Shown here: positions 52,024 through 61,495 of the stretch, piece by piece | Position numbering within the stretch: the first letter of the stretch is position 1 | Layout: each line of letters opens with the position of its first letter | Assembly: GCA_017399685.1 (NCBI GenBank) | Contig: JAFQBM010000028.1 | Location: forward strand, 124,001-188,000 | DNA length: 64,000 nt | Direction of reading: 5' to 3' | Origin: Lachnospiraceae bacterium | GTDB lineage: Bacteria; Bacillota; Clostridia; Lachnospirales; Lachnospiraceae | Notes under the pieces: model-generated | What the model saw: the letters and a program-made list of their open reading frames with translations, nothing else | The model's database searches: none | Told to the model about the DNA's origin: nothing | Program-made: the position numbers and the translations under genes

Positions 52024-54436
52024 CACTTTCTCCTCCAAACACATAAATATATGGAACTCCATAACCCCATGTTTCTTCTGCCATTTCACCTTCACATGTA
52101 AATCTTGCTCTTAATTCTCCATTTGGAGCAACATAGTCTTTCAAACCTACCACATTACTGTCATCAAACACCAAATCATAATCTCCGGTATTTACATTGT
52201 AAAAGTATACCTGTGCAGCAGTAATACAATCTACTGCCCGGCTTCCTCTGTTAATTGCATAGGAAGAAGCAATATCATCCATATTCTCAACAACATAAGT
52301 TATCTCCACATTATCACTATAGATTTCTCCATCGTAATAATCATAATCTCCGGTATAATCATACACATAATCATCCAGATTATACTCTTCTCTTAAACCG
52401 ATTTCGCTGTTATCCAGACTTTGAGTATAGATTGCTGCATTAAATTCCTTAAAATCTTCATTTTCAATTAAATCAACATCATAGTCTCTTACAATACCTA
52501 CTACCATATTTCCAGTAGCTGCATAGCTGCTAAGTGAACTATATCCATAACAAAGGCTGTAACTTAATCCCATAAGAGCCTCAACTCTGTTGTTTTCGTA
52601 TCTATCTCCCTTATCATACTCTATATCAAAATAGTAGCTACTATCTTCTTCCTCTGAAAAACTCTTTGATTCTCCCTTCTTTAAATCACCAATTTCATAA
52701 CAAACACCATTTAACTTTGCAACCACACCAATTAAATCATAATTTGTATTATTGGTAACGGTTCCTCTATAGAAAATACCATCTTCTTCAATTTCTACAT
52801 CGATTTTTTCTTCACTGGTTTCTGTTTTTGAACTTTGAACATACTTATATTCAAACACCTTAGCCTTATCTACTGCCAAAGAAAATCCATCTGCATTTTC
52901 TTTTAAGGTATAATCTACACTATTTCGAATATCTTTTACTTCATTGTATGAATAATAGGTCGTATCAAGAGTTGCCACCACATTTGTAACATCACTGTTA
53001 AAATTAAGTTCATATCCCTTCATGTCAGGAGTCGTTAATGCAATAAAAGAAGTGGAATCTTTTTTCGTTCCATCTAAATTTACTATAGTAATACTAGATT
53101 CTATCGGCTTTGTAACTCTTGAGCTTCTGCTAACCAACATAATTATTACTGTAAACAATACTGCCCATGCCGGAATCGCAATCCATACATATTCTCTTTT
53201 ATCTTTTTTCTTTAATACCAGATAGGTAACAAAGGTTGCAACCACCATATATACCCCAAAAATAATAAGATATACACTGGCATTTGGAATCTTAATGTTA
53301 TTTAATAAACTTTGTGCATTGCGAAGTTCATAATTATCATAATAAATATAAAATTGTTCATCCAAAGTCTCCACTACTCTATCACTATAAGTGTATATAG
53401 TAGAAGCACCTAAAATGGCTTTTTTCATAGAAGCAGTCATATTTTCTTCTGTAAAAGAAAACGGATAAATAAACGCATATCCTGAGCCATATTGCCTTAC
53501 AATAAAAGATGTATCTATTACATCGTTATTATAATAACTGACAGCATCAACATCTACATCCAGTTCACTATAGCTTACAGTGGCGCAAAGGTCGCCATCT
53601 CCAAGAAATGTTCCGCACAAACTCTGCTGATAATCACTAATTCCTTGTTCTGTCAGATTAATTTCTTGTTCAAATGTAGTTCCGGTAAACTGCACTCCAA
53701 AGTCCGTTCCATCAAATCCAGATAAAGTATCTACAGCATTGGCACCAGTACCTACGAACAACATACCACCATTTGTTAACCACTGTAATAGGGCATCCAT
53801 CTGTTCTTCGCTTAACTTATCTGTATAGAACTGATCGATAAAAAGAAAATCAAATTCATTTATTTCACTTTTATCTGCTGGAAATGTTGTTTCGTCTAAT
53901 CCGGTTACAGCAAAACTTACACCTTCTCCCCATAACTCAAGATTGAACACTCCTCCTTCATTTAAGAAGGCGAATTTACTAAAGTCATCCGTAAGAACCC
54001 CCATAGTCATGCCCATACCTGTCTGCCGGTAAGAAAAAGTACCTTCCTGGTCATACACTACATTTCCGTTTTCGTCAATTAATTCATACCAAAGCTTTCC
54101 TGAAGCATCTGCGCTATAACCAACTTCGAATACGATTTCTTTGGTTTTTCCCTTTTCAATCGAAATTGGTTTTTCATATGCAGTAGAGGCATAACTGCTC
54201 CACTCTGTGTTACCAACATACACTTTAAGACTTCCATTAAAGTCTTTTTTATTGCTATCTACTTTTAAAGTAATGGAAATTGTTCCATCTTCATTGTATT
54301 TTCCATCTGACGTATTTTGGATATAATAATCTCCACCTTTATTTTTTTCATCCTCCGCCATTACGACTGACCCATTCAATGTCACAATGAACAGCATCAT
54401 CAAAATGCTAATTAATTTTTGTTTCCATGCTTTCAT
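52010..54436 (-). CDS. 808-residue exported membrane protein in ABC/VWA cluster
   Basis: Not recognised as a named family. Residues 1-27 look like a signal peptide (ending VVMA). A beta-rich domain is followed by a region with FLFIDQFYTDKLS and LTNGGMLFVGTGANA, resembling class I amidotransferase-like folds without an obvious catalytic Cys. Two membrane helices lie near 385-405 and 417-435; the other 370 residues are Asp/Tyr/Glu-rich and probably outside the cell. Start ATG 54436 follows AAGGA and overlaps the histidine kinase by 29 bases. It may be the substrate-binding or sensor partner of the ABC transporter. Confidence 0.7.
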   Translation of the reverse strand: MKAWKQKLISILMMLFIVTLNGSVVMAEDEKNKGGDYYIQNTSDGKYNEDGTISITLKVDSNKKDFNGSLKVYVGNTEWSSYASTAYEKPISIEKGKTKEIVFEVGYSADASGKLWYELIDENGNVVYDQEGTFSYRQTGMGMTMGVLTDDFSKFAFLNEGGVFNLELWGEGVSFAVTGLDETTFPADKSEINEFDFLFIDQFYTDKLSEEQMDALLQWLTNGGMLFVGTGANAVDTLSGFDGTDFGVQFTGTTFEQEINLTEQGISDYQQSLCGTFLGDGDLCATVSYSELDVDVDAVSYYNNDVIDTSFIVRQYGSGYAFIYPFSFTEENMTASMKKAILGASTIYTYSDRVVETLDEQFYIYYDNYELRNAQSLLNNIKIPNASVYLIIFGVYMVVATFVTYLVLKKKDKREYVWIAIPAWAVLFTVIIMLVSRSSRVTKPIESSITIVNLDGTKKDSTSFIALTTPDMKGYELNFNSDVTNVVATLDTTYYSYNEVKDIRNSVDYTLKENADGFSLAVDKAKVFEYKYVQSSKTETSEEKIDVEIEEDGIFYRGTVTNNTNYDLIGVVAKLNGVCYEIGDLKKGESKSFSEEEDSSYYFDIEYDKGDRYENNRVEALMGLSYSLCYGYSSLSSYAATGNMVVGIVRDYDVDLIENEDFKEFNAAIYTQSLDNSEIGLREEYNLDDYVYDYTGDYDYYDGEIYSDNVEITYVVENMDDIASSYAINRGSRAVDCITAAQVYFYNVNTGDYDLVFDDSNVVGLKDYVAPNGELRARFTCEGEMAEETWGYGVPYIYVFGGESDVEN

Positions 54437-55592
54437 TTTCTACATCCTTCCTTTCTTCTCTCTTATGAAATGTAATTAAAAATTCAGTTCCCTCCTCACC
54501 ACTTGTGACTTCCACATTGGCTTCATGTAACTCAAAGATACTTTTTGCAATTGCCAGTCCTAAACCGGTTCCCCCGGTTTTTTCACTTCTGGATTGCTCT
54601 ACCCGAAAGAATCGGTCAAAAATTTTATCGATATCTTCCTCAGGTATTATCTGACCAAAATTAATGATAGAAATCTTAATTTTGGATTTTACCTCTTTCA
54701 TGGCTATAATAATCTGTTTTCCATCTGCTCCATACTTAACAGCGTTGTTTAAAATATTACCAATTGCCCTCGCCAGTAAATCCCCATCTGCATTAATATA
54801 AATACTTTTCGTCGGAAAATTTGTACAAACTTCGATTTTATTCTCATAAAATGATGGGTAAAACTCCTCTACAATCTGTTCCATAAATTTTGTAATATCT
54901 AATTTTACTTTTTTGGGAATCATTTGATTTTTGGAATACTTCGTATAATCAAATAATTCTTCAATCAATTTTTTTAGCTGTAGGGATTTCTTATTTACAA
55001 TGGTTAGATATTTTATTTTTTCTTCTTCCGAAATTTCCTGATTATACAAAATCAAATCCAGATAACCAAGTATGGAAGTAAGAGGGGTTCTTAAATCATG
55101 AGCAACACTGGTAATTAAATCGTCTTTTTCCTGTTCCAGACGTTTTTGCTTCTCCATCATGGCTTTTATTTCATCTGACATATCCAATACGGAATGAGCT
55201 AAAGCAGATACTTCATCATTTCCTTTTAAATCGAGTTTAATATCAAAATTTCCTTCTTTAATCTGTTCCACACCTTGTGAAATACTTCTAAGACCATCTA
55301 CCATTTTTCTTGAAATTAACAGATAGTATAGTACAAAGAAAATAATAACAATACCAAATAAAAAAATCATATCCATATACATTTTCTCAGATAAAAATGG
55401 CTTTTTTAAAATTTCCTTAAAATGCTCTGACTCAAAAATATGGTCTTCATAAATACTATCCATTAATATTTTTTCTCTGATATGTAGTCCTATAAGCATT
55501 ACCACTACCATACTGATAATGGCTAAAATAACACTAATCAAGGCATACCAGAGCATTTTTAACCGTATGGATTGATAATTATTCGTCTTCAA
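54408..55592 (-). CDS. Sensor histidine kinase (TTG start)
   Basis: A 394-residue membrane kinase. Two membrane helices (about 13-34 and 74-94) flank a short extracytoplasmic loop; HAMP and HisKA follow with His165 in SVAHDLRTPLTS, then the N, G1 and G2 boxes (NILNNAVKYG, KTGGTGLGLAIAKSI). The start is TTG at 55592, overlapping the response regulator by 14 bases. The short sensor loop suggests detection of a membrane or cell-wall signal, but the ligand is unknown. Confidence 0.92.
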   Translation of the reverse strand: MKTNNYQSIRLKMLWYALISVILAIISMVVVMLIGLHIREKILMDSIYEDHIFESEHFKEILKKPFLSEKMYMDMIFLFGIVIIFFVLYYLLISRKMVDGLRSISQGVEQIKEGNFDIKLDLKGNDEVSALAHSVLDMSDEIKAMMEKQKRLEQEKDDLITSVAHDLRTPLTSILGYLDLILYNQEISEEEKIKYLTIVNKKSLQLKKLIEELFDYTKYSKNQMIPKKVKLDITKFMEQIVEEFYPSFYENKIEVCTNFPTKSIYINADGDLLARAIGNILNNAVKYGADGKQIIIAMKEVKSKIKISIINFGQIIPEEDIDKIFDRFFRVEQSRSEKTGGTGLGLAIAKSIFELHEANVEVTSGEEGTEFLITFHKREERKDVENESMETKIN

Positions 55593-56283
55593 CTTTATAA
55601 CCTACCCCCCATACCGTTTTTAATATTTGGGGATTCCTGGTATCTGCTTCGATTTTCTCTCTTAATCTTCGGATATGTACCATAACAGTATTTCCGACTT
55701 CATAAGACTTCTCTTTCCAGACCTGTTCGAATATTTCTTCTGTACTAAATACCTTACCAGGGTTAGAAGCCAGCAGATAAAAAATATCAAACTCAATCGG
55801 TGTTAATTTAACCAGCTCATCATAACGGTATACCGTATGATTCTGCTTATTTAAACGATATTCCTTGATGATAATCTCATCACTGTCTTCCTGTTTGGTT
55901 CCCAGATTAATATTCACATATCGTCTTAATTGTGATTTTACTCTGGCTATCAGTTCCAGAGGATGAAATGGTTTGGTTACATAATCGTCTGCTCCCATTC
56001 CAAAACCATTTATCTTATCCATATCTTCTGATTTTGCACTGAGAAGAATTACAGGAATATTATTATTCTTTCGGATTCTGGTCAATACGGAAAGTCCATC
56101 CATCTCCGGCATCATAATATCCAAGATAATCAGTTTTATATCCTGATGACTTTCTAACATTTTCAGACATTTTACTCCATTGTCTGCAATCAGTACCTGA
56201 AACCCATCACTTTCTAAATAAATTTTAATTAAATCTGCAATTTCTTTATCGTCATCCACAACTAATATGGTTGTATCATTCAT
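55579..56283 (-). CDS. OmpR-type response regulator
   Basis: From the ATG at 56283, 234 residues: receiver domain with phosphoacceptor Asp55 in LIILDIMMPEMDG, Lys in VTKPFHP, and a C-terminal winged helix with LTPIEFDIFYLLASNPG and GNTVMVHIRRLREKIE, all typical of OmpR/VanR regulators. It leads an operon with the kinase and continues into the 808-residue protein and ABC transporter, so these are probable targets of its own control. Confidence 0.94.
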   Translation of the reverse strand: MNDTTILVVDDDKEIADLIKIYLESDGFQVLIADNGVKCLKMLESHQDIKLIILDIMMPEMDGLSVLTRIRKNNNIPVILLSAKSEDMDKINGFGMGADDYVTKPFHPLELIARVKSQLRRYVNINLGTKQEDSDEIIIKEYRLNKQNHTVYRYDELVKLTPIEFDIFYLLASNPGKVFSTEEIFEQVWKEKSYEVGNTVMVHIRRLREKIEADTRNPQILKTVWGVGYKVEDE

Positions 56284-56423
56284 GTTTCCCATCCTTTCCA
56301 ACAAACTAGCATCATATTACCATAATTTGCATCTTTAATCTTTAAGAAAATCTTACGTTTCTTTTAAAATATCAGGTAAAATTTTTAACCTATCAGTAAG
56401 CTTTACTTTATTTTTTGCTTATT
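56284..56423 (-). promoter_or_regulatory. Upstream region of the two-component operon
   Basis: These bases separate the rnpB terminator from the response regulator. On the minus strand TTAAAGATTAAAGA (two tandem TTAAAGA) lies near 56333-56346 and an imperfect palindrome TAAGATTTTCTTA at 56342-56354; such repeats are common in OmpR-type autoregulated promoters. A weak TAATAT -10 lies at about 56313-56318. Binding is not shown. Confidence 0.4.
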
Positions 56424-56467
56424 ACAAAGAAAAAAAGTCCTTTTTCACTGATTTCAAAAAGGACTTT
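56424..56467 (-). terminator. Terminator of rnpB
   Basis: A perfect 12-bp stem (arms 56456-56467 and 56434-56445) with a ten-base loop and a following TTTTTTTC U-tract on the transcribed strand. It lies about 50 bases after the mature 3' end of the RNase P RNA. Confidence 0.9.
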
Positions 56468-56518
56468 CCATATTACTCAAACATAAATCTCAATTATTCA
56501 CGAATAATCTCCAATGAA

Positions 56519-56873
56519 TATGAGTCGGACGATAAGCCGGGTTATGTCGTGAATGATCATCTATCTAGACCTGCTGTTGCCAACAGGCTCAAGCGACCTA
56601 CCTCAAGGCACGACGGGCAGCCGTATTGCCTTTTATTCGGTCTTGCTTCGAGTGGGGTTTACAGAGCCTGCCTTGTTACCAAGACAGCGGTGAGCTCTTA
56701 CCTCGCCTTTCCACCCTTACCAGTTCATAAATGCCCTGGCGGTTTATTTCTGTTGCACTAGCCTGGGAGTCGCCTCCACCGGACGTTATCCGGCACCCTG
56801 CCCTATGAAGCCCGGACTTTCCTCACCTGCAACCTTTCGGTTTTGCAGCCGCGATCATTTATCCGACTCAATT
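56519..56873 (-). ncRNA. rnpB: RNase P RNA (class A)
   Basis: The catalytic RNA of RNase P, which matures tRNA 5' ends. On the minus strand the 5' end is near TGAGTCGGAT and pairs with the 3' CCGACTCA. P4 strands are clear: GAGGAAAGTCCGGGC near the 5' end and ACATAACCCGGCTTATCG near the 3' end. CATAGGGCAGGGTGCC, GGTAAGAGCTCACCG and ACGGCTGCCCGTC fit the class A consensus rather than class B. About 355 bases, normal for Clostridia. A sigma-A promoter and a strong terminator flank it. Confidence 0.95.
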
Positions 56874-56885
56874 TCAACATGTTTA

Positions 56886-56914
56886 AGTATCTTATATTTT
56901 TTTTCATTTGTCAA
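56886..56914 (-). promoter_or_regulatory. Sigma-A promoter for rnpB
   Basis: A consensus -35 TTGACA (56909-56914) and a GATACT -10 (56886-56891) are 17 bases apart. The spacer has eight consecutive A residues. Transcription would start at about 56879, next to the RNase P RNA 5' end. Confidence 0.85.
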
Positions 56915-56979
56915 ATTGTTTTTTGACTTATTTTTTAGTCTTCCAAAAATTTCATTGAAACTTCGGATATCTTTTTGCT

Positions 56980-58632
56980 TTATACCCTAAAACAACTGCC
57001 TCCGATAAATTCTCTTAAAATCGAATTATTCGGTATTAAATCGCTGGAAGTTCCTAAAAAGTAATCCAGGAATTTAAGAATTCTCTTCGCCTCAAAATAC
57101 TCTTCGCAATCTTTTGGAATAGAGAAAAGAATAGGCTCCGCATACTGCTTCAAAATACATAACTCATAGATTAATGCTGAATTAAACATTGCATCCGCAT
57201 TTTCCTGGAATGGGAAGATATATCTTTCTTCTCCACGACGAACCGACTCCCACATATGAATGGTCTTTCTTGCAGTGGTTCCTCTGGTTCTTGCATCTCT
57301 TACCATTCTTCGAATCAGTCTTCCGTCTGTAGTTGGAATACGGTTATGTTCATCCACATTAAGTTGTGTTAAAGCACTAATATAAATACGATATTTACTG
57401 TCGTTAGTCAACTTTTCTGTTAAACGGTTATTTAATCCATGGATTCCTTCGATTACCAAAATATCGTCTGCACCGATTTTTAAGAAATCTCCCTTATATT
57501 CCTGCTTTCCGGTAACAAAATTAAAGGTAGGCATCTGTATCGTCTTTCCTGACAGCAAATCTAACATATCATTGTTAAATTTCTCAAGGTCAATGGCTTC
57601 AATATCCTCATAATTAATCTTACCAAATTCATCCAGTGGAGTTTTTTCTCTATCCAAAAAATAATTATCTACCGCAATCGGATGTGGATTCAATCCTAAT
57701 ACCCTAAGCTGTATGCTTAAACGATGAGAAAAAGAGGTTTTTCCGGAAGAAGAAGGTCCGGCAATCAATACAATTCTCTTCTTGGTTTTTCGGATATTTT
57801 CTGCAATCTCCGCAATATTTTTCTCTTGCAATGCCTCCTGTACTAAAATCAGCTCATTAAACTTTCCATTGGCAATGGCATCATTTAAAGCACCTACCGT
57901 ATCAACTTCTAACATCTTTGACCAGTTTTCAGACTGCTTTAATACAGAAAACAACTTATGCTGTGGTTTAAATTCCGGAATGACCTTTGGTTCTTCCTTG
58001 GTTGGCATTTGAAGAACAAAACCGCCCTCATATAAATATAATTCATAATATTTAATATATCCGGTACTAGGTACCATATATCCATAATAATAATCCTGAT
58101 AATCTTCAATTTTATAAATATTAGCCTTGGAAACGCGACGATATTTAAATAAATTCTCTTTATCAAACATCTTATTTTTTGCAAATACATTGATAGCCTC
58201 ATCGGTGCCTAAAATCTCTTTTTCGATTGGAATGTCCAAAGCTACCAATTCATCCATTCTTGCCTTTACCTTTGCTAAGACATCTTTGGTAAGCACAATC
58301 TTTTTATCCAACACTTCGCAATAATATCCTTTACTAATAGAATACATCACCCGGATTTGAATGTCCAAATTCTTATCAAACACATCATAAAATGCTTTTA
58401 ACATAAGCAAAGTGGCACTTCTGCGATAAGTCAGATTACCTGTATTGGTATCCGTGCCTATAAATTCAATTTTGGCATCTTCCTCCACTTCTTTAGAAAG
58501 TTCACAAAGTCTGCCATTCATATAAGCCAATACAATATCGCCCTTACATTCTGCATTCATTTGATTCTTCACATCCAATAAAGTCTGATGTGGTAACACT
58601 GTAATTTCTTTTTCATCTACTATTACCTTCAT
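56980..58632 (-). CDS. Uridine-kinase-like nucleoside kinase with TGS/ThrRS-like N-domain
   Basis: A 550-residue protein from the ATG at 58632. Residues 1-60 are a TGS-like ubiquitin fold; the next 160 resemble the additional domain of threonyl-tRNA synthetase; from about residue 290 the Udk-type kinase carries IAGPSSSGKTSFSHRLSIQ (P-loop) and NYFLDREKTPLDEFG. This fused form is widespread in Clostridia; it likely phosphorylates a nucleoside, but the tRNA-synthetase-like part's role is unknown. It lies downstream of the Nif3-like gene after a 125-base gap. Confidence 0.88.
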   Translation of the reverse strand: MKVIVDEKEITVLPHQTLLDVKNQMNAECKGDIVLAYMNGRLCELSKEVEEDAKIEFIGTDTNTGNLTYRRSATLLMLKAFYDVFDKNLDIQIRVMYSISKGYYCEVLDKKIVLTKDVLAKVKARMDELVALDIPIEKEILGTDEAINVFAKNKMFDKENLFKYRRVSKANIYKIEDYQDYYYGYMVPSTGYIKYYELYLYEGGFVLQMPTKEEPKVIPEFKPQHKLFSVLKQSENWSKMLEVDTVGALNDAIANGKFNELILVQEALQEKNIAEIAENIRKTKKRIVLIAGPSSSGKTSFSHRLSIQLRVLGLNPHPIAVDNYFLDREKTPLDEFGKINYEDIEAIDLEKFNNDMLDLLSGKTIQMPTFNFVTGKQEYKGDFLKIGADDILVIEGIHGLNNRLTEKLTNDSKYRIYISALTQLNVDEHNRIPTTDGRLIRRMVRDARTRGTTARKTIHMWESVRRGEERYIFPFQENADAMFNSALIYELCILKQYAEPILFSIPKDCEEYFEAKRILKFLDYFLGTSSDLIPNNSILREFIGGSCFRV

Positions 58633-58772
58633 AACTACACCCAACACAATGAATCAAAAAAATCCATTGATTTCCTTTCCCATTATTTTTAAGTCTATCT
58701 TATATCCGTGCCAAGGCTCAGCAACTTACGATTCGTTTCCTGCTCCCACACTCCTTAAAAGCTTTCTTTCGT

Positions 58773-59558
58773 TTACAAGAAGTGAACCGGAGCTTTCTGA
58801 TTGCTGGATAGTATCTCTACCTCACTACATACTCTCTTCAAATATTCCTCAAGAAAATTCATGAACATTTTCTCCAGACCATAATGAGTTGCATCAATCA
58901 CAGCCACATTCATTTCTACTGCATCAATTCCTTCATGGTGTCCAATATCTCCGGTAATTAGAACCTCCGCTGCTTTCTTTCTGGCTTCCTTTATCATACT
59001 CTTTCCAGAACCCGGAGAAATAGCAACACGTTTTACTTTCTGCTCCACATTTCCGTATACCATAACCTTATCCAAAGAAAAGATATCTTTTATCTTTTCT
59101 GCCAGTACCTTAATGCTTACTTCTTCCGGTAATTCCCCAACTTTACCAATGCCTACTGAATTTCCATCTAAAACAGCAGTTTCCTCTAAAGGTTCCTGAC
59201 GATTAAGACCTAACTTATTTCCTGCCAAATCTGCCATTCCTCCCAAAACATCAAAATTCGTATGCATTGCATAACAGGAAATTCCGTGTTCCATAAGTAG
59301 AAACAGCTTTTGCCCAATGGCATTTTTAGGCGTAATACTTTTTATCGGTGAAAATAACAATGGATGATGTGTAATCAGCATATCTGCTTTTACCTCCACT
59401 GCCTTTTGAATCACTTCTAAAGTAGGATCCAGTGCCAGCAGAATCTTTTTTACTTCACTTTCCTCCTTCCCAACCAAAAGTCCCACATTATCCCATTCCA
59501 TGGCATATTCTCTTGGAGAAAGTTTTTCTAATTCCCTAATAACATCTTTACATTTCAT
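58773..59558 (-). CDS. Nif3-like dinuclear metal centre protein
   Basis: A 261-residue protein of the NIF3/YqfO family. MLITHHPLLF, HTNFDVLGGMADLA and GDIGHHEGIDAVE hold the His and Asp/Glu ligands of the dinuclear metal site; the internal YqfO insert present in some homologues is absent. It overlaps trmK by 11 bases (ATGAAATGTAA), a pairing conserved in Firmicutes. Function is uncertain; a GTP cyclohydrolase activity assigned to some homologues has not been general. Confidence 0.9.
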   Translation of the reverse strand: MKCKDVIRELEKLSPREYAMEWDNVGLLVGKEESEVKKILLALDPTLEVIQKAVEVKADMLITHHPLLFSPIKSITPKNAIGQKLFLLMEHGISCYAMHTNFDVLGGMADLAGNKLGLNRQEPLEETAVLDGNSVGIGKVGELPEEVSIKVLAEKIKDIFSLDKVMVYGNVEQKVKRVAISPGSGKSMIKEARKKAAEVLITGDIGHHEGIDAVEMNVAVIDATHYGLEKMFMNFLEEYLKRVCSEVEILSSNQKAPVHFL

Positions 59559-60252
59559 AATATTTTAATGCCTCATCAATATATTCTAACATTTGTTCGC
59601 ATTCTGCTTTTCGCAACTTGGTCTGCTCCGTTACAGTTTCTTCAAATTTCCAAACCAGCTGCCCATAAACTTTTTTCTGTTTTTGCAAGTATTCAAATAA
59701 CACGGGATTTAATTGTTCTAACAGTAACTTTCCAAATATGTACTGTACTTTTGTATAAGGTATCATCGATTCTTTCCTTTTTACTGCTTTCATTGCAACA
59801 TAAGTCTTTTCCATATCATAAAACATTTCTTCTTTTATGATTTCATAATGGTTTTGAATCAAAAATTCCCTTACCTCACCAATTTCAGACTGGGGTTGCA
59901 GAACAAGAGTTTTTCCTTTTTGTAACAAATCCATCCTACGCTCAAGAATCGAAACCATCAAAGGTCCTCCCATTCCGGCAATGACATAAGTATCCGCTTC
60001 CTCTTCCGAAAGTTTTACTAATCCATCCGAAAGTCTTACCATAATCTGTTCCGAAAGTCCAGAAGCTAAAATGTGTTCTTTGGCTCTCTCCAACGGACCA
60101 GGATTTACATCCATAGCAATGGCTTTTTTGCAAACTCCCTGCTCCACAAGATAAATTGGAATATAGGCATGATCCGTTCCAATATCTGCAACCACACTGT
60201 CTTTTTCTACCATACTTGCAACAATCAAAAGTCGTTTTGATAATTCCTGCAT
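59548..60252 (-). CDS. trmK: tRNA (adenine-N1)-methyltransferase TrmK
   Basis: TrmK methylates A22 of tRNA. The 234-residue protein has the SAM-binding motif VVADIGTDHAYIPIYLV, VIAGMGGPLMV and a C-terminal coiled region. It lies downstream of rpoD and overlaps the Nif3-like gene, the conserved Firmicutes order rpoD-trmK-yqfO. An extended -10 promoter is at 60305-60313. Confidence 0.93.
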   Translation of the reverse strand: MQELSKRLLIVASMVEKDSVVADIGTDHAYIPIYLVEQGVCKKAIAMDVNPGPLERAKEHILASGLSEQIMVRLSDGLVKLSEEEADTYVIAGMGGPLMVSILERRMDLLQKGKTLVLQPQSEIGEVREFLIQNHYEIIKEEMFYDMEKTYVAMKAVKRKESMIPYTKVQYIFGKLLLEQLNPVLFEYLQKQKKVYGQLVWKFEETVTEQTKLRKAECEQMLEYIDEALKYYEM

Positions 60253-60304
60253 TTTTGATACCTGATAAAAACTGTTCCTTCAAATATACGATTTCTTTAT
60301 TTTA

Positions 60305-60313
60305 ATTATAACA
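60305..60313 (-). promoter_or_regulatory. Extended -10 promoter for trmK
   Basis: On the minus strand TGTTATAAT gives a TATAAT -10 (60305-60310) with the TG extension one base upstream. The -35 region is not conserved (GATTCA at 16 bases), as is usual with an extended -10. It lies between rpoD and trmK. Confidence 0.6.
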
Positions 60314-60356
60314 AGAAACCAAAATCTGAATCACAGTATCTTATCTCCTTCCTAAT

Positions 60357-61451
60357 TTACTCCAAATAATCCTTTAATTTTCTACTTCTACTTGGATGTC
60401 TTAATTTTCTTAAGGCCTTGGCCTCAATCTGACGAATACGCTCTCTGGTAACATCAAATTCTTTTCCAACTTCCTCTAAAGTACGAGCTTTTCCATCATC
60501 TAAACCAAATCTTAAGGTAAGAACTTTCTTTTCTCTTTCAGTTAAAGTATCCAATACTTCCACCAATTGCTCTTTTAATAAAGTGAAGGCCGCTGCTTCT
60601 GCAGGAACAGGCACGTTTTCATCCTGAATAAAATCGCCCAAATGGCTGTCTTCTTCCTCTCCAATCGGTGTTTCTAAGGAAACCGGTTCCTGAGATATCT
60701 TTAAGATTTCTCTCACTCTATCCACCGGCATATTCATCTGCTCTGCAATTTCTTCCGGAGAAGGCTCTCTTCCCAATTCCTGTAACAACTGTCTTTGAAC
60801 ACGAATTAATTTATTAATGGTTTCCACCATATGAACCGGAATTCGAATGGTACGAGCCTGGTCTGCAATGGCTCTTGTAATTGCCTGGCGAATCCACCAT
60901 GTAGCATAGGTACTGAATTTATATCCTTTGGTATAATCAAATTTTTCAACGGCCTTAATCAAACCTAAATTACCTTCTTGAATCAAATCCAAAAACAGCA
61001 TTCCACGGCCGACATATCTTTTGGCAATACTAACTACAAGACGAAGATTGGCTTCGGCTAATTTTTTCTTTGCCTGCTCGTCACCATTTTCCATTCTTTT
61101 CGCCAGTTCGATTTCTTCCTCTGCACTAAGAAGAGGAACCTTTCCAATATCCTTTAAATACATACGCACAGGGTCTTCAATGCTGATTCCATCCGGTACT
61201 GAAATATCAATTTCTTCGGTTTCTTCCATATCATCAAAGGACATATCATCTGCGTCGTCTTCGGTAATAGTTAAAACGTCTACACCATTCTCTTCCAAAT
61301 ATTCCAGGATATGCTCCATCTGTTCCGGAGAAAGTTCTATTTCACGAAAATATTCGTTAACTTCTGAATATTCAAGAACATTTTTCTTTTTCTTTGCGAC
61401 TTCCAAAATCTCCTTTAATTTTTCTGTTAACTTTACTTGTGCTTCATCCAT
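60357..61451 (-). CDS. rpoD: Primary sigma factor RpoD (SigA)
   Basis: The 364-residue vegetative sigma factor. Region 1.1 is present in short form, followed by region 2 with [20 protein letters not shown] (-10 recognition), region 3, and region 4 with [20 protein letters not shown] (-35 recognition helix). Size and motifs match Firmicutes SigA. It directly follows dnaG (about 44 bases), the macromolecular-synthesis arrangement. Many sigma-A-like promoters found in this window match its expected specificity. Confidence 0.97.
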   Translation of the reverse strand: MDEAQVKLTEKLKEILEVAKKKKNVLEYSEVNEYFREIELSPEQMEHILEYLEENGVDVLTITEDDADDMSFDDMEETEEIDISVPDGISIEDPVRMYLKDIGKVPLLSAEEEIELAKRMENGDEQAKKKLAEANLRLVVSIAKRYVGRGMLFLDLIQEGNLGLIKAVEKFDYTKGYKFSTYATWWIRQAITRAIADQARTIRIPVHMVETINKLIRVQRQLLQELGREPSPEEIAEQMNMPVDRVREILKISQEPVSLETPIGEEEDSHLGDFIQDENVPVPAEAAAFTLLKEQLVEVLDTLTEREKKVLTLRFGLDDGKARTLEEVGKEFDVTRERIRQIEAKALRKLRHPSRSRKLKDYLE

Positions 61452-61495
61452 TGTTTTAGACCTTCCTTTATCTCAATTATAATTATTACATGTTT

